A stretch of DNA of 12,060 nt from AV133 sp035567015 (GTDB lineage: Bacteria > Verrucomicrobiota > Verrucomicrobiia > Chthoniobacterales > UBA10450). Both the position numbers and the translations under genes were made by a program. Where the stretch lies: positions 1-12,060 of the forward strand of contig DATMPQ010000348.1 of the NCBI GenBank assembly GCA_035567015.1. The letters are read 5' to 3'. Of the stretch, positions 1 through 7,080 are shown piece by piece (position 1 is the first letter of the stretch; each line of letters starts with the position of its first letter). The notes under the pieces are model-generated. The model saw only the letters and a list, made by a program, of their open reading frames with translations. It was not told the DNA's origin and did not search any database.

Positions 1-1023
1 TACGGTGGATTTCGGGACGCGGGCCGGGGCGTCCCGTGGAGCGACGACACGCTCGTGCTCATTTGGTCGGCCACGAAAGGCTTGGGCAGCGCTTGCGTTC
101 TGCATGTCTTGCAGGAAAACAAGATCGACATCGAACAACGCGTCGCCCAGTTCTGGCCGGAGTTTGCGCAAGGCGGGAAGGGAAAGATCACGCTGGCGCA
201 ATTGCTTTCGCATCAAGCCGGGCTTTGCGCGTTAGATCGACAAGTTGATGTGCTCGACCACGTAGCCGTAATCGCTGCGCTTGAGAAACAAGCGCCGCTC
301 TGGCCACCAGGAACTGGACATGGTTATCATGCGCGCACGTTCGGTTTTCTCATCGACGAACTCGTTAGGCGAATTGCGCGTCAACCGCTAGGGGAATATT
401 GGCGAAGAACATTTGCCGAGCCGCTCCAACTCGATCTTTGGATTGGCTTGCCCGAAAGAGAAAATCATCGCGTCGCGGCCATTTATGCTGCGAAAATTGG
501 CAAACCGCCCGAGTCGGCGAATTTCTACCGGGACTTGACCAAGCCCGGAACCCTGGTCCGAAAGACCTTTACATCTCCTCGCGGATTGCACTCGGTCAGC
601 GCGATGAACAATCCACAGATCCGCGCCCAGCCGATCGTTTCCTTCGGCGGAATCGGCAGTGCATCGTCACTCGCCAGATTTTATTCGATGCTGGCCAGCG
701 GCGGCGCGCTCGACGGTCGTGAATTTTTTTCTGCGAAAACAATGAGCTGGATGACGACAATCTTGACGGATGGAGTTGACCGCGCTTTTCAAATACCGAC
801 CGCGTTCTCCGCCGGTTTCATGAAAGATTCAAAAAGTTCGAAGCGCCGCATTTTCGGTAGATCGACAATTGCTTTTGGGCATCCCGGCGCCGGCGGTAGT
901 CATGCCTTCGCCGATCCCGAAAACAAGATCGCGTTTGCTTACGTGATGAATCAAATGGAGCAGTCGGTCCTTCCGAACGAGAAATCATTGCGGCTCGTGG
1001 ACGCGATTTATGATCTTCTGTAA
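1..1023 (+). CDS. Serine hydrolase, beta-lactamase/class C-like family (5' end outside window)
   Basis: The reading frame is open from base 1, so the true start lies upstream; about 340 codons are visible, ending in TAA. The first codons already read as family sequence (DDTLVLIWSATKG), so the ATG-like codons inside the window are not the start. The S-x-x-K motif is SATK (Ser codon at 67-69, Lys at 76-78), with the nucleophile serine and its lysine partner. The second motif appears as Tyr-His-Ala (Tyr codon at 325-327) rather than the beta-lactamase Y-x-N, as in esterase-like members. A GHPGAGGSHAF stretch (His codon at 880-882) fills the third-motif position (H-x-G). Known members are esterases, D-aminopeptidases and carboxypeptidases as well as beta-lactamases, so a resistance role should not be assumed. 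The signal peptide, if any, is outside the window. It converges on yjbQ, and a hairpin lies between them. The family is confident; the substrate is unknown. Confidence 0.88.
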   Translation, partial: YGGFRDAGRGVPWSDDTLVLIWSATKGLGSACVLHVLQENKIDIEQRVAQFWPEFAQGGKGKITLAQLLSHQAGLCALDRQVDVLDHVAVIAALEKQAPLWPPGTGHGYHARTFGFLIDELVRRIARQPLGEYWRRTFAEPLQLDLWIGLPERENHRVAAIYAAKIGKPPESANFYRDLTKPGTLVRKTFTSPRGLHSVSAMNNPQIRAQPIVSFGGIGSASSLARFYSMLASGGALDGREFFSAKTMSWMTTILTDGVDRAFQIPTAFSAGFMKDSKSSKRRIFGRSTIAFGHPGAGGSHAFADPENKIAFAYVMNQMEQSVLPNEKSLRLVDAIYDLL

Positions 1024-1024
1024 C

Positions 1025-1074
1025 GGCGGCCGTGTCGCCCGCAAGTTCCTAAAGCCGCAGCCGACACGGCTGCC
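1025..1074. repeat. Palindromic intergenic element (REP-like hairpin) between convergent genes
   Basis: Bases 1025-1037 pair with 1062-1074 over 13 positions with a single G-T wobble (G1028 with T1071), leaving a 24-base loop. The right arm also lies within a tighter hairpin: GCAGCCG (1057-1063), loop ACA, CGGCTGC (1067-1073), a perfect 7-bp stem. The two folds exclude each other. No T-run follows on either strand, so it is not a typical intrinsic terminator. It fills most of the gap between the stops of the serine hydrolase and yjbQ. From memory, similar units recur between genes in related bacteria; that is inference. Confidence 0.6.
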
Positions 1075-1093
1075 TCTACCGTAAGATCGATGG

Positions 1094-1513
1094 CTACTCG
1101 CCGATAATCGTAACGAAAATTCTCCGCCGATGCGAGGCGTGGCGATGCTCGAAGAGAAAAATTCCCTGCCAGGTCCCGAGGTGCATCTTTCCATCGACAA
1201 TCGGCACCGTCTCGCTGGTGCGCGTGAGGGTCATGCGAATGTGCGACGGCATGTCATCGCTACCTTCCGACTCGTGCGTGAAGTAATCCGCATCTTCCGG
1301 CACCAGGCGATCGAAAAATTCTTCAAGATCACGCCGCGCGGTCGGATCGGCGTTTTCCATGACGATGAGGCTGCAACTGGTGTGCTGAACAAACGCCGTC
1401 ATGTTTCCCGCACCCACGCCAGCTTTGTTGATGATCGATTGAATATCGTCCGTTATTTCGTAGGTCCCCTTGCCGTTGGTGCGAACTTCGAATCTCTCCT
1501 GTCGAATGCGCAT
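1094..1513 (-). CDS. yjbQ: YjbQ/UPF0047 family protein (secondary thiamine-phosphate synthase-type enzyme)
   Basis: The product of 139 residues matches the usual length of the family (E. coli YjbQ is 138). Recognisable conserved segments are FVQHTSCSLIVMENADPT (about residues 41-58), DDMPSHIR (87-93), GKMHLGTWQGIFLFEHR (108-124) and the terminal IIGE. The conserved histidines in QHTS, PSHI and FEHRH are the likely metal or active-site residues of this compact fold. E. coli YjbQ has a weak thiamine-phosphate synthase activity, but the physiological role of the family is unsettled. I chose the ATG at 1511-1513 because MRIRQERFEV aligns with the family N-terminus. An upstream ATG (1538-1540) would add nine residues, and the longer open frame up to 1675 overlaps hpt. 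No Shine-Dalgarno motif is visible. The gene diverges from hpt across 87 bases. No thiamine gene is nearby. Confidence 0.92.
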   Translation of the reverse strand: MRIRQERFEVRTNGKGTYEITDDIQSIINKAGVGAGNMTAFVQHTSCSLIVMENADPTARRDLEEFFDRLVPEDADYFTHESEGSDDMPSHIRMTLTRTSETVPIVDGKMHLGTWQGIFLFEHRHASHRRRIFVTIIGE

Positions 1514-1600
1514 AAAATTTGGACGGCCAAAAAATAACATCGACCCAAGAAATAGTCGCGCGTTGATCTTTGCGCCGGCCAGTGGCCTAGTAACTTGTGG
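1514..1600. promoter_or_regulatory. Divergent intergenic region between yjbQ and hpt
   Basis: These 87 bases must hold the promoters for both divergent genes if each has its own. The part next to yjbQ is A/T-rich (around 1511-1540) and the part next to hpt is GC-rich. It contains a small inverted repeat GGCC-AGT-GGCC (1577-1587). I see no convincing -35/-10 pair. TTGATC at 1563 with TAGTAA at 1588 has a 19-base spacer and poor matches. The promoter role is inferred from gene orientation only. Confidence 0.35.
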
Positions 1601-2143
1601 ATGCAAAGCGATCTGGAACGTGTGTTGTTTGAGGAGGCAACAATTCTCCGCCGACTCGACGAGATGGCCGCGCAAATCTCTGAAGATTATCGTGATCGCG
1701 AATTGACAGTGGTCGCCATCCTGAGCGGAAGCCTCATGTTCATGGCCGACTTGCTCCGGCGAATTCCGTTACCGCTAAAACTGGATTGCTTGAGCGTGGC
1801 CAGTTATCACGGAAAAACAGAGACGAGCGGCGAAGTAATTTTCAAACAGGCCGCTCCCGACGTGGCGGACCGTCACGTTCTAATTCTGGACGATATTCTC
1901 GACAGCGGTCGCACGCTGGTGGCAGTTCGGCAAAAATTGCGGATGGCAAACCCGCCCAGCATCCGAGTGTGTGTGTTGCTCAGGAAAAAGAAATTGCGCG
2001 AACAACTGGCCAATGCCGACTACGTAGGCTTTGAAATCGAGGATGAATTTGTGGTCGGTTATGGGCTGGATTTCATGGAGCGCTATCGCAATCTTCCCTG
2101 CATCGGAGCGTTGAGAAAGGAATTGATTGCGCAGCCAATGTGA
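1601..2143 (+). CDS. hpt: Hypoxanthine (hypoxanthine-guanine) phosphoribosyltransferase
   Basis: The enzyme transfers the phosphoribosyl group of PRPP to hypoxanthine or guanine, giving IMP or GMP in cytosolic purine salvage. The 180-residue product has the full bacterial Hpt pattern. It has a pyrophosphate-loop region ILSGSLMFMADL (residues 40-51), the flexible-loop sequence SYHGKTETSG (68-77) and the PRPP signature VLILDDILDSGRTL (93-106). In that signature the acidic pair is D97-D98 and D101 is the expected catalytic base. The family-typical FVVGYGLDFMERYRNLPCIG (150-169) includes the purine- and metal-binding region. The usual E-D acidic pair is D-D here, a conservative change. I prefer the ATG at 1601; a TTG two codons upstream (1595) is in frame. 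Neither has a Shine-Dalgarno motif. The stop is six bases before the moaD-like ATG, so the two genes are probably co-transcribed. Confidence 0.95.
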   Translation: MQSDLERVLFEEATILRRLDEMAAQISEDYRDRELTVVAILSGSLMFMADLLRRIPLPLKLDCLSVASYHGKTETSGEVIFKQAAPDVADRHVLILDDILDSGRTLVAVRQKLRMANPPSIRVCVLLRKKKLREQLANADYVGFEIEDEFVVGYGLDFMERYRNLPCIGALRKELIAQPM

Positions 2144-2149
2144 TTGTCG

Positions 2150-2395
2150 ATGAAAGTTCACGTGGAACTGTATTCGCAGTTACGCGATTTGGCCGGCGCT
2201 GCGGAATTGAAGGTCGATCTTCCGGCAGACGCGACCGTCGCGGATTTGCTGGAAAAAGTTTACAGGAAGGCGCCTAAGCTGCGTTCCCGCGACAAAAGCA
2301 TCCTGGTAGGCGCAGGCGTCGAGTTCGTCGATCGTAACTACAAACTAAAAGCGGGCGACGAGATCTCAATCATGCCTCCAGTGCAAGGAGGTTGA
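2150..2395 (+). CDS. moaD: MoaD/ThiS family sulfur-carrier protein
   Basis: This is a small ubiquitin-like protein of 81 residues. The N-terminal strand plus YSQLRDLAGAAEL (residues 8-20) is typical of MoaD. The C-terminus is LKAGDEISIMPPVQGG (66-81), ending in the diagnostic Gly-Gly. In the family this terminus is adenylated by a MoeB/ThiF-type enzyme and converted to a thiocarboxylate that donates sulfur, for MoaD to molybdopterin synthase with MoaE. The PPVQGG ending and the LRDLAG segment favour MoaD over ThiS, but no moaE, moeB or thiG is in the window, so another sulfur-transfer role is possible. I chose the ATG at 2150; a TTG at 2144 would add two residues. It follows hpt by six bases and has no clear ribosome binding site of its own, which suggests translation coupled to hpt. 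Confidence 0.87.
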   Translation: MKVHVELYSQLRDLAGAAELKVDLPADATVADLLEKVYRKAPKLRSRDKSILVGAGVEFVDRNYKLKAGDEISIMPPVQGG

Positions 2396-2400
2396 GTTTT

Positions 2401-2432
2401 TTCTGGGGAGCACGCGCGTGTACTCCTCAAAA
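2401..2432. repeat. Imperfect palindrome between convergent moaD and yajQ
   Basis: A long imperfect hairpin occupies most of the 40-base gap between the two stop codons. TGGGGAG (2404-2410) pairs with CTCCTCA (2423-2429) including one G-T wobble. After a C/A mismatch, an inner ACGC (2412-2415) pairs with GTGT-type bases (2418-2421). A T-run (2397-2402) lies before the hairpin on the plus strand and no T-run follows it on either strand, so it is not a canonical intrinsic terminator. It could protect the 3' ends of both transcripts or be a dispersed repeat unit. Confidence 0.5.
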
Positions 2433-2435
2433 CGT

Positions 2436-2921
2436 TCAGTCGCGGAAGTTTTTGAAATTGGTAGCGACGCCAAAATCGCGGCTGCGCACAAATCCGATGA
2501 CGGCTTGCAGATCGTCTTTCTTTTTTCCGGTGACGCGAATCTGTCGATCTTGCAACTGGCTTTGCACTTTGAAGTTCTGCGACTTGATCGCCTGGATGAT
2601 TTCCTTGGCTTTGGTGCCTTCGAGACCCTGGTGAATTTTCAATTCCTGTCGCGCGTGCCCGAGCGGCGAAATCGCGGGTTCGACCTGTTCGATGTTACGA
2701 AGATCGACTGCACGCTTGGAAAACTTGCCGATGACAATTTCGCGCAGGCCCCGCAACCGAGCGCCATCTTCGGCAGTCAACGTGATTTTGTCTTTTTCGT
2801 ACAGAATCTCGGCGACCACGCCTTTAAAGTCGAAACGCGTGGCGAGTTCTTTTCGCGCCTGGTTGAGGGCGTTATCAATCTCCTGCTTATCCACTTCGGA
2901 GACGATGTCGAAAGAAGGCAT
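2436..2921 (-). CDS. yajQ: YajQ family (UPF0234) nucleotide-binding protein
   Basis: The 161-residue product is full length and has both family signatures. The N-terminus is MPSFDIVSEVDKQEIDNALN (1-20), nearly identical to E. coli YajQ. The C-terminal half has the KVQSQLQDRQIRVTGKKKDDLQAVI-type segment (118-142), ending in FKNFRD. TRFDFKGV (28-35) and LKIHQGLEGTKAKEI (94-108) are also typical. YajQ folds as two ferredoxin-like domains. Family members bind nucleotides or nucleic acid, and the Xanthomonas homologue binds cyclic di-GMP and acts with a LysR regulator; whether that applies here is unknown. The ATG at 2919-2921 is fixed by the conserved N-terminus. No Shine-Dalgarno motif precedes it. 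The gene lies 69 bases downstream of the lipoprotein gene on the same strand. A short perfect palindrome CGTTCGAACG (2955-2964) sits in that gap. Confidence 0.95.
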   Translation of the reverse strand: MPSFDIVSEVDKQEIDNALNQARKELATRFDFKGVVAEILYEKDKITLTAEDGARLRGLREIVIGKFSKRAVDLRNIEQVEPAISPLGHARQELKIHQGLEGTKAKEIIQAIKSQNFKVQSQLQDRQIRVTGKKKDDLQAVIGFVRSRDFGVATNFKNFRD

Positions 2922-2990
2922 GCGAAGAATTTTGCGAGATCGATCTTAGGTCAACGTTCGAACGATAAAACGAAGATTGTGCAACATGAC

Positions 2991-3776
2991 TTAGCGATTG
3001 GCCTCCACAATTCTGATGCTTCCATCGGTCGCATGAATTTTGATATCGGACGTGGCCGCTGTGCCGATCATCGTGTCGATCTTCGTGACTTCGCCATCAT
3101 TACGCTCTCTCTGCACGCCAAAGTCACTGGCAATTTTCCCGTTTCGAGCCTCTGCCACCAGGTGAAATGAAGCGTCACCGGGAATAAAGGCGCGCGCGTT
3201 TCCATTGACGATGTCCGCCTCGACCGAAAAGCGGCCCTGCTCCCACCAATCGTAAATGACATCCAGTCCTCCGTTAATCACCGCGAGATGAAGATCGCCA
3301 AAACAGTTGTGGGCAAACAGCCGCCCATTCGTCAGATTGGCGTGCACATTTTCGCCCTGCATGCTGTCGATCAATATCTCGCCGCTGGCCAATTCCAAAT
3401 GCGATATCTTCGCCGTTTTCGGAACGACGATGACGTAATCCACCGTGCCGGAGCGGTCGAAGAGGCCCCAAGTCTGCTTTGGTGGAAAATGGGTTTCGAT
3501 TGAAACGGAGCCTGGCCGCACTGAAACATTGATCGCGATCTTATTCAGCCGCTCGCCGCTATAAGCTTTCTTGATTGCCTGCACTTTCACCTCGGGCTTG
3601 TCCGAACCGTAGATTCGAATCGAGCCGTCCCCGTTCTTGATGCTAAAATTCGCATCTCGATTCACCGTGTAGGATTTTTCACTCACCTGCTCGAGCGGTT
3701 GTTCAACCGATTCTCCGCAGCCGGAAAGTAGCGCACACAGTGGCAGGAGGAATCGCAGAGGCGCGCCGTAGTTCAT
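2991..3776 (-). CDS. Putative lipoprotein with DUF4097-like beta-strand repeats
   Basis: From the ATG at 3774-3776 the product has 261 residues and begins with a lipoprotein signal: hydrophobic RFLLPLCALLSGC with lipobox LSGC and Cys20 as the lipidation site. The mature part is built of short beta strands broken by Asn-Gly or Asp-Gly turns at about residues 48, 150, 168, 191, 212 and 251. GDGSIRIYG (49-57) is echoed by TDGSIRIVE (250-258). This resembles the DUF4097 putative-adhesin/polymer-forming repeat fold, expected outside the cytoplasmic membrane. No catalytic residues are recognisable and the function is unknown. The frame is open up to 4070, but that extension is arginine-rich, overlaps the better supported upstream gene and would bury the signal peptide, so I reject it. 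It is 25 bases downstream of the small membrane protein gene and probably shares its transcript. Confidence 0.8.
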   Translation of the reverse strand: MNYGAPLRFLLPLCALLSGCGESVEQPLEQVSEKSYTVNRDANFSIKNGDGSIRIYGSDKPEVKVQAIKKAYSGERLNKIAINVSVRPGSVSIETHFPPKQTWGLFDRSGTVDYVIVVPKTAKISHLELASGEILIDSMQGENVHANLTNGRLFAHNCFGDLHLAVINGGLDVIYDWWEQGRFSVEADIVNGNARAFIPGDASFHLVAEARNGKIASDFGVQRERNDGEVTKIDTMIGTAATSDIKIHATDGSIRIVEANR

Positions 3777-3801
3777 AACGACTCTCGCGCCAGACGCGCT
3801 C

Positions 3802-4104
3802 TCAGAGATAGCCCAGCGCGCGCAGGAAATCGATCGCCGCTGCTGCAACGCTCGCAATAGCCAGCGCTGCCGTAACCATGATGAGCACAAAAAGCGCGGC
3901 TTCGCTCGCGAAGGTGTATCGCGCTTCGTTGCGAAAATAATCGCGGCTGATGTTGCGGAACGATGGAGTCGGAATATTCGCGCAATGTCCGCCGCTACGA
4001 TCGATATATGAAGGCGCCTGATAATCGCAATCGGTAATCGGAGAAGGACGCGCGGAGCGGTCGCCGCCATTGCGTGATCCGTTCGAACTAGAGCGTGGTT
4101 TCAT
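3802..4104 (-). CDS. Small hypothetical protein with one C-terminal transmembrane segment
   Basis: I do not recognise a family for this 100-residue protein. Residues 1-65 are polar, rich in Ser, Arg, Asn and Gly. A single hydrophobic helix follows at about 68-90 (from ALFVLIMVTAALAIASVAAA), then a short tail IDFLRALGYL. There is no N-terminal signal, so it would insert as a tail-anchored type protein with the N-terminus probably in the cytoplasm. Three things support a real gene: the sensible hydrophobic segment, an ATG at 4102-4104 with a weak AGGA two bases before it, and the 25-base spacing to the lipoprotein gene downstream. A competing frame through the same bases gives arginine-rich, shadow-like sequence. 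Its context suggests a cell-envelope role with the lipoprotein, which is inference. Confidence 0.62.
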   Translation of the reverse strand: MKPRSSSNGSRNGGDRSARPSPITDCDYQAPSYIDRSGGHCANIPTPSFRNISRDYFRNEARYTFASEAALFVLIMVTAALAIASVAAAAIDFLRALGYL

Positions 4105-4279
4105 ATCCTATTTGTTTGTTTCCCTTGAGATGCGTTCAATCTCACTTTCAGATTCAATTTTTATCACTACACCGCGGCCACCGGCGACAGCTCACCCGGT
4201 CACTCCGAAACGCTTTTCGCTAGAGTGTCAACCGCGCTGCCGAGAGAAACGATCGCCGATCTTTGTTCGTAATCGCCTC

Positions 4280-5815
<1,536 letters not shown>

Positions 5816-6129
5816 GGCGAGTTAGGTTGTCAAAGATAATAAGGGAGGGGAAGGCGCAATTGAGGGCGAGCTTACGAAGAGAGCTCGACGGCATGGCACG
5901 ATTTGGATCACGCTTCCAACGCGCCACCGAAATCGAGTCGATCCAGTTGGTTTCAAAGCGGTTAGATGGGAGGCGGAAAAAGTTTGAACGCGATACATCC
6001 AGGGGCTGTCAGAGATGCGAAATATTTAACCTTGTTAAACACTTTGTAGAATGTTAAAAAGTGCGATCTACGAGGCACCGGCACGTGAAACTGCCGGGAA
6101 TTTGTTGATTTACCCCCCCAAAACCATTC
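5816..6129. other. 314-base divergent intergenic region between comM and the sigma factor gene
   Basis: I see no convincing gene here; the short frames crossing it are antisense extensions of comM or of the sigma gene. The comM side (5816-5960) is purine-rich. The sigma side (6020-6129) is A/T-rich compared with its surroundings and carries three copies of a GTTAAA-type hexamer. A run of seven C (6113-6119) lies ten bases before the sigma ATG, where a Shine-Dalgarno motif would be expected, and none is present. An in-frame TGA (6106-6108) limits how far the sigma frame can be extended upstream. Confidence 0.75.
6025..6063 (+). promoter_or_regulatory. Candidate promoter/operator with repeated GTTAAA elements upstream of the sigma gene
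   Basis: TTTAAC (6025-6030) and GTTAAA (6034-6039) form a perfect inverted repeat around CTT. GTTAAA recurs in direct orientation at 6053-6058, 19 bases from the second copy. CACTTT (6040-6045) and AAAGTG (6058-6063) form another inverted pair. TAGAAT (6047-6052) matches five of six bases of a -10 box, and the -35 options upstream (TTTAAC or TTAACC) are weak. The arrangement would suit a promoter overlapped by a dimeric repressor site, but no regulator is identified. The repeats are seen directly; the function is inference. Confidence 0.35.
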
Positions 6130-6996
6130 ATGAAAAGTTATATGGCCGCTGAAGATAGCGATACCGGAATTAAAATTTATTTGCGCGAGATCGGGCAAAT
6201 CCCGCTCTTGACGCCCCAGCAGGAGATTACCCTGGCGGCGAAGATCAAGAGGGGCGACCGCGAAGCACGCGCGTTGATGATTCGCTCGAATTTGCGTCTG
6301 GTCGTAAAGATCGCGCATGACTACGCGAACCTCGGCCTGCCGCTGCTCGACTTGATCTCGGAAGGAAACATCGGTCTGATGAAAGCGGTCGAGCGTTTCG
6401 ATCCGGCGAAAGGCGGAAAGCTCAGCACCTACGCCGCGTGGTGGATCAAGCAGTCGATCAAGCGTGCCCTGGCCAACCAGAGCAAGACGATTCGCCTGCC
6501 TGTTCACCTGGTCGATAAAATCTCTAAGATGCGTCGTGTTTCCTTGCAGATGAGCGAGGAACTTGGCCGCGAACCGACTGATGAAGAGCTCGGCGACGAG
6601 ATCGGGATCGCGAGCGGAAAAGTTTCGCAACTGAAGACCGTCTCGATCCGCCCGGCTTCACTCGACGCGCCGATCAGTGACGACGATTCCACCGAATTCG
6701 GCGAGATCGTCGGCGACGAAGAAGCTCAAACGCCTTTTGAGTTGCTGCGCGATAAAAATCTGCGCAACGAAGTCGGCGGCTTGCTCGACGTGCTCGACGA
6801 TCGCGAGAAGAAAATTATCTTCCAGCGCTTCGGGCTGGACGGCGGCAAACCGAAAACGCTCGAGGAGGTCGGCAAGAAATTCGGTGTCACTCGCGAGCGC
6901 ATCCGGCAGTTGCAGAACATTGCGCTCTCGAAGCTGCGCCGCGCTCTGAGCAAAAAAGAGCGTCCGGTCGACGTCGAATTGCCGGTCGAAGCTTAG
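6130..6996 (+). CDS. RNA polymerase sigma-70 factor lacking region 1.1 (RpoD/RpoS-like, probably group 2)
   Basis: The 288-residue product starts almost directly at region 1.2 (DTGIKIYLREIGQIPLLTPQQE, residues 11-32). Region 2 follows at about 46-117, with LRLVVKIAHDY, LDLISEGNIGLMKAVERFDP and the -10 recognition segment STYAAWWIKQSIKRAL. Region 3 is at about 125-200. Region 4 is at about 213-273, with helix-turn-helix LEEVGKKFGVTRERIRQLQ (244-262) reading the -35 element. The -10 and -35 contact segments are close to those of primary sigma factors, so consensus-like promoters are expected. The lack of region 1.1 and of any long N-terminal extension, and the short length, fit a group 2 (alternative, often stationary-phase or stress) factor. 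A compact primary sigma factor cannot be excluded from this window. An alternative ATG at 6142 would remove four residues. No Shine-Dalgarno motif is seen. It ends in a strong terminator. Confidence 0.93.
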   Translation: MKSYMAAEDSDTGIKIYLREIGQIPLLTPQQEITLAAKIKRGDREARALMIRSNLRLVVKIAHDYANLGLPLLDLISEGNIGLMKAVERFDPAKGGKLSTYAAWWIKQSIKRALANQSKTIRLPVHLVDKISKMRRVSLQMSEELGREPTDEELGDEIGIASGKVSQLKTVSIRPASLDAPISDDDSTEFGEIVGDEEAQTPFELLRDKNLRNEVGGLLDVLDDREKKIIFQRFGLDGGKPKTLEEVGKKFGVTRERIRQLQNIALSKLRRALSKKERPVDVELPVEA

Positions 6997-7013
6997 ATCG
7001 ACATCTCGATTTG

Positions 7014-7047
7014 AAAACGCGCGGACTCTTGGTCCGCGCGTTTTTTT
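7014..7047 (+). terminator. Strong intrinsic terminator after the sigma factor gene
   Basis: ACGCGCGGAC (7017-7026) pairs perfectly with GTCCGCGCGT (7032-7041) around the five-base loop TCTTG, and the stem can be extended by the flanking A and T runs. Seven T (7041-7047) follow on the plus strand, as expected for Rho-independent termination 18 bases after the sigma stop. On the minus strand the same hairpin is followed by TTTT, so it may also stop transcripts coming out of pyruvate kinase. Confidence 0.92.
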
Positions 7048-7053
7048 GCTGTA

Positions 7054-7074
7054 GGGCAAGCGCTCCGCCTGCCC
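7054..7074. repeat. Short palindromic intergenic unit next to the terminator
   Basis: GGGCAAGCG (7054-7062) and CGCCTGCCC (7066-7074) form a 9-bp stem with one A/C mismatch and the three-base loop CTC. It lies between the sigma terminator and the stop codon of pyruvate kinase. No T-run follows on the plus strand; on the minus strand it is followed within a few bases by AAAAAAA, not T. From memory, close variants of this unit recur between genes in Verrucomicrobiota and related soil bacteria, so I class it as a REP-like element rather than a terminator. Confidence 0.5.
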
Positions 7075-7080
7075 ATCAAC

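Noticed and set aside
55..1023. Start codon inside the window for the serine hydrolase
   Set aside because: The family sequence and the open frame continue to base 1, and any start at 55 would fall immediately before the SxxK motif and remove the N-terminal part of the fold.
1514..1675. Long N-terminal extension of yjbQ
   Set aside because: It overlaps the start of hpt, and the family N-terminus matches the ATG at 1511-1513.
2418..3170. A 250-codon open frame on the plus strand opposite yajQ and the end of the lipoprotein gene
   Set aside because: It runs antisense across two supported genes and the gap between them, and its product has no family features.
3777..4070. N-terminal extension of the lipoprotein frame
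   Set aside because: The extension is arginine-rich and low in family-like sequence, overlaps the small membrane-protein gene in another frame, and would place the lipobox signal inside the protein.
4226..4231. TTGACA on the minus strand as a -35 box for the membrane protein/lipoprotein pair
   Set aside because: The hexamer is perfect, but 17 bases downstream there is no -10-like sequence (TCGGAG), so I do not call a promoter.
5816..5842. TTGACA and TATTAT on the minus strand just before comM
   Set aside because: They are in the wrong order, and TTGACA is too close to the ATG to act as a -35 box.
5962..6630. A 222-codon minus-strand open frame reaching from the sigma gene into the intergenic region
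   Set aside because: Most of it mirrors conserved sigma regions 1.2 to 3, so it is a shadow frame.
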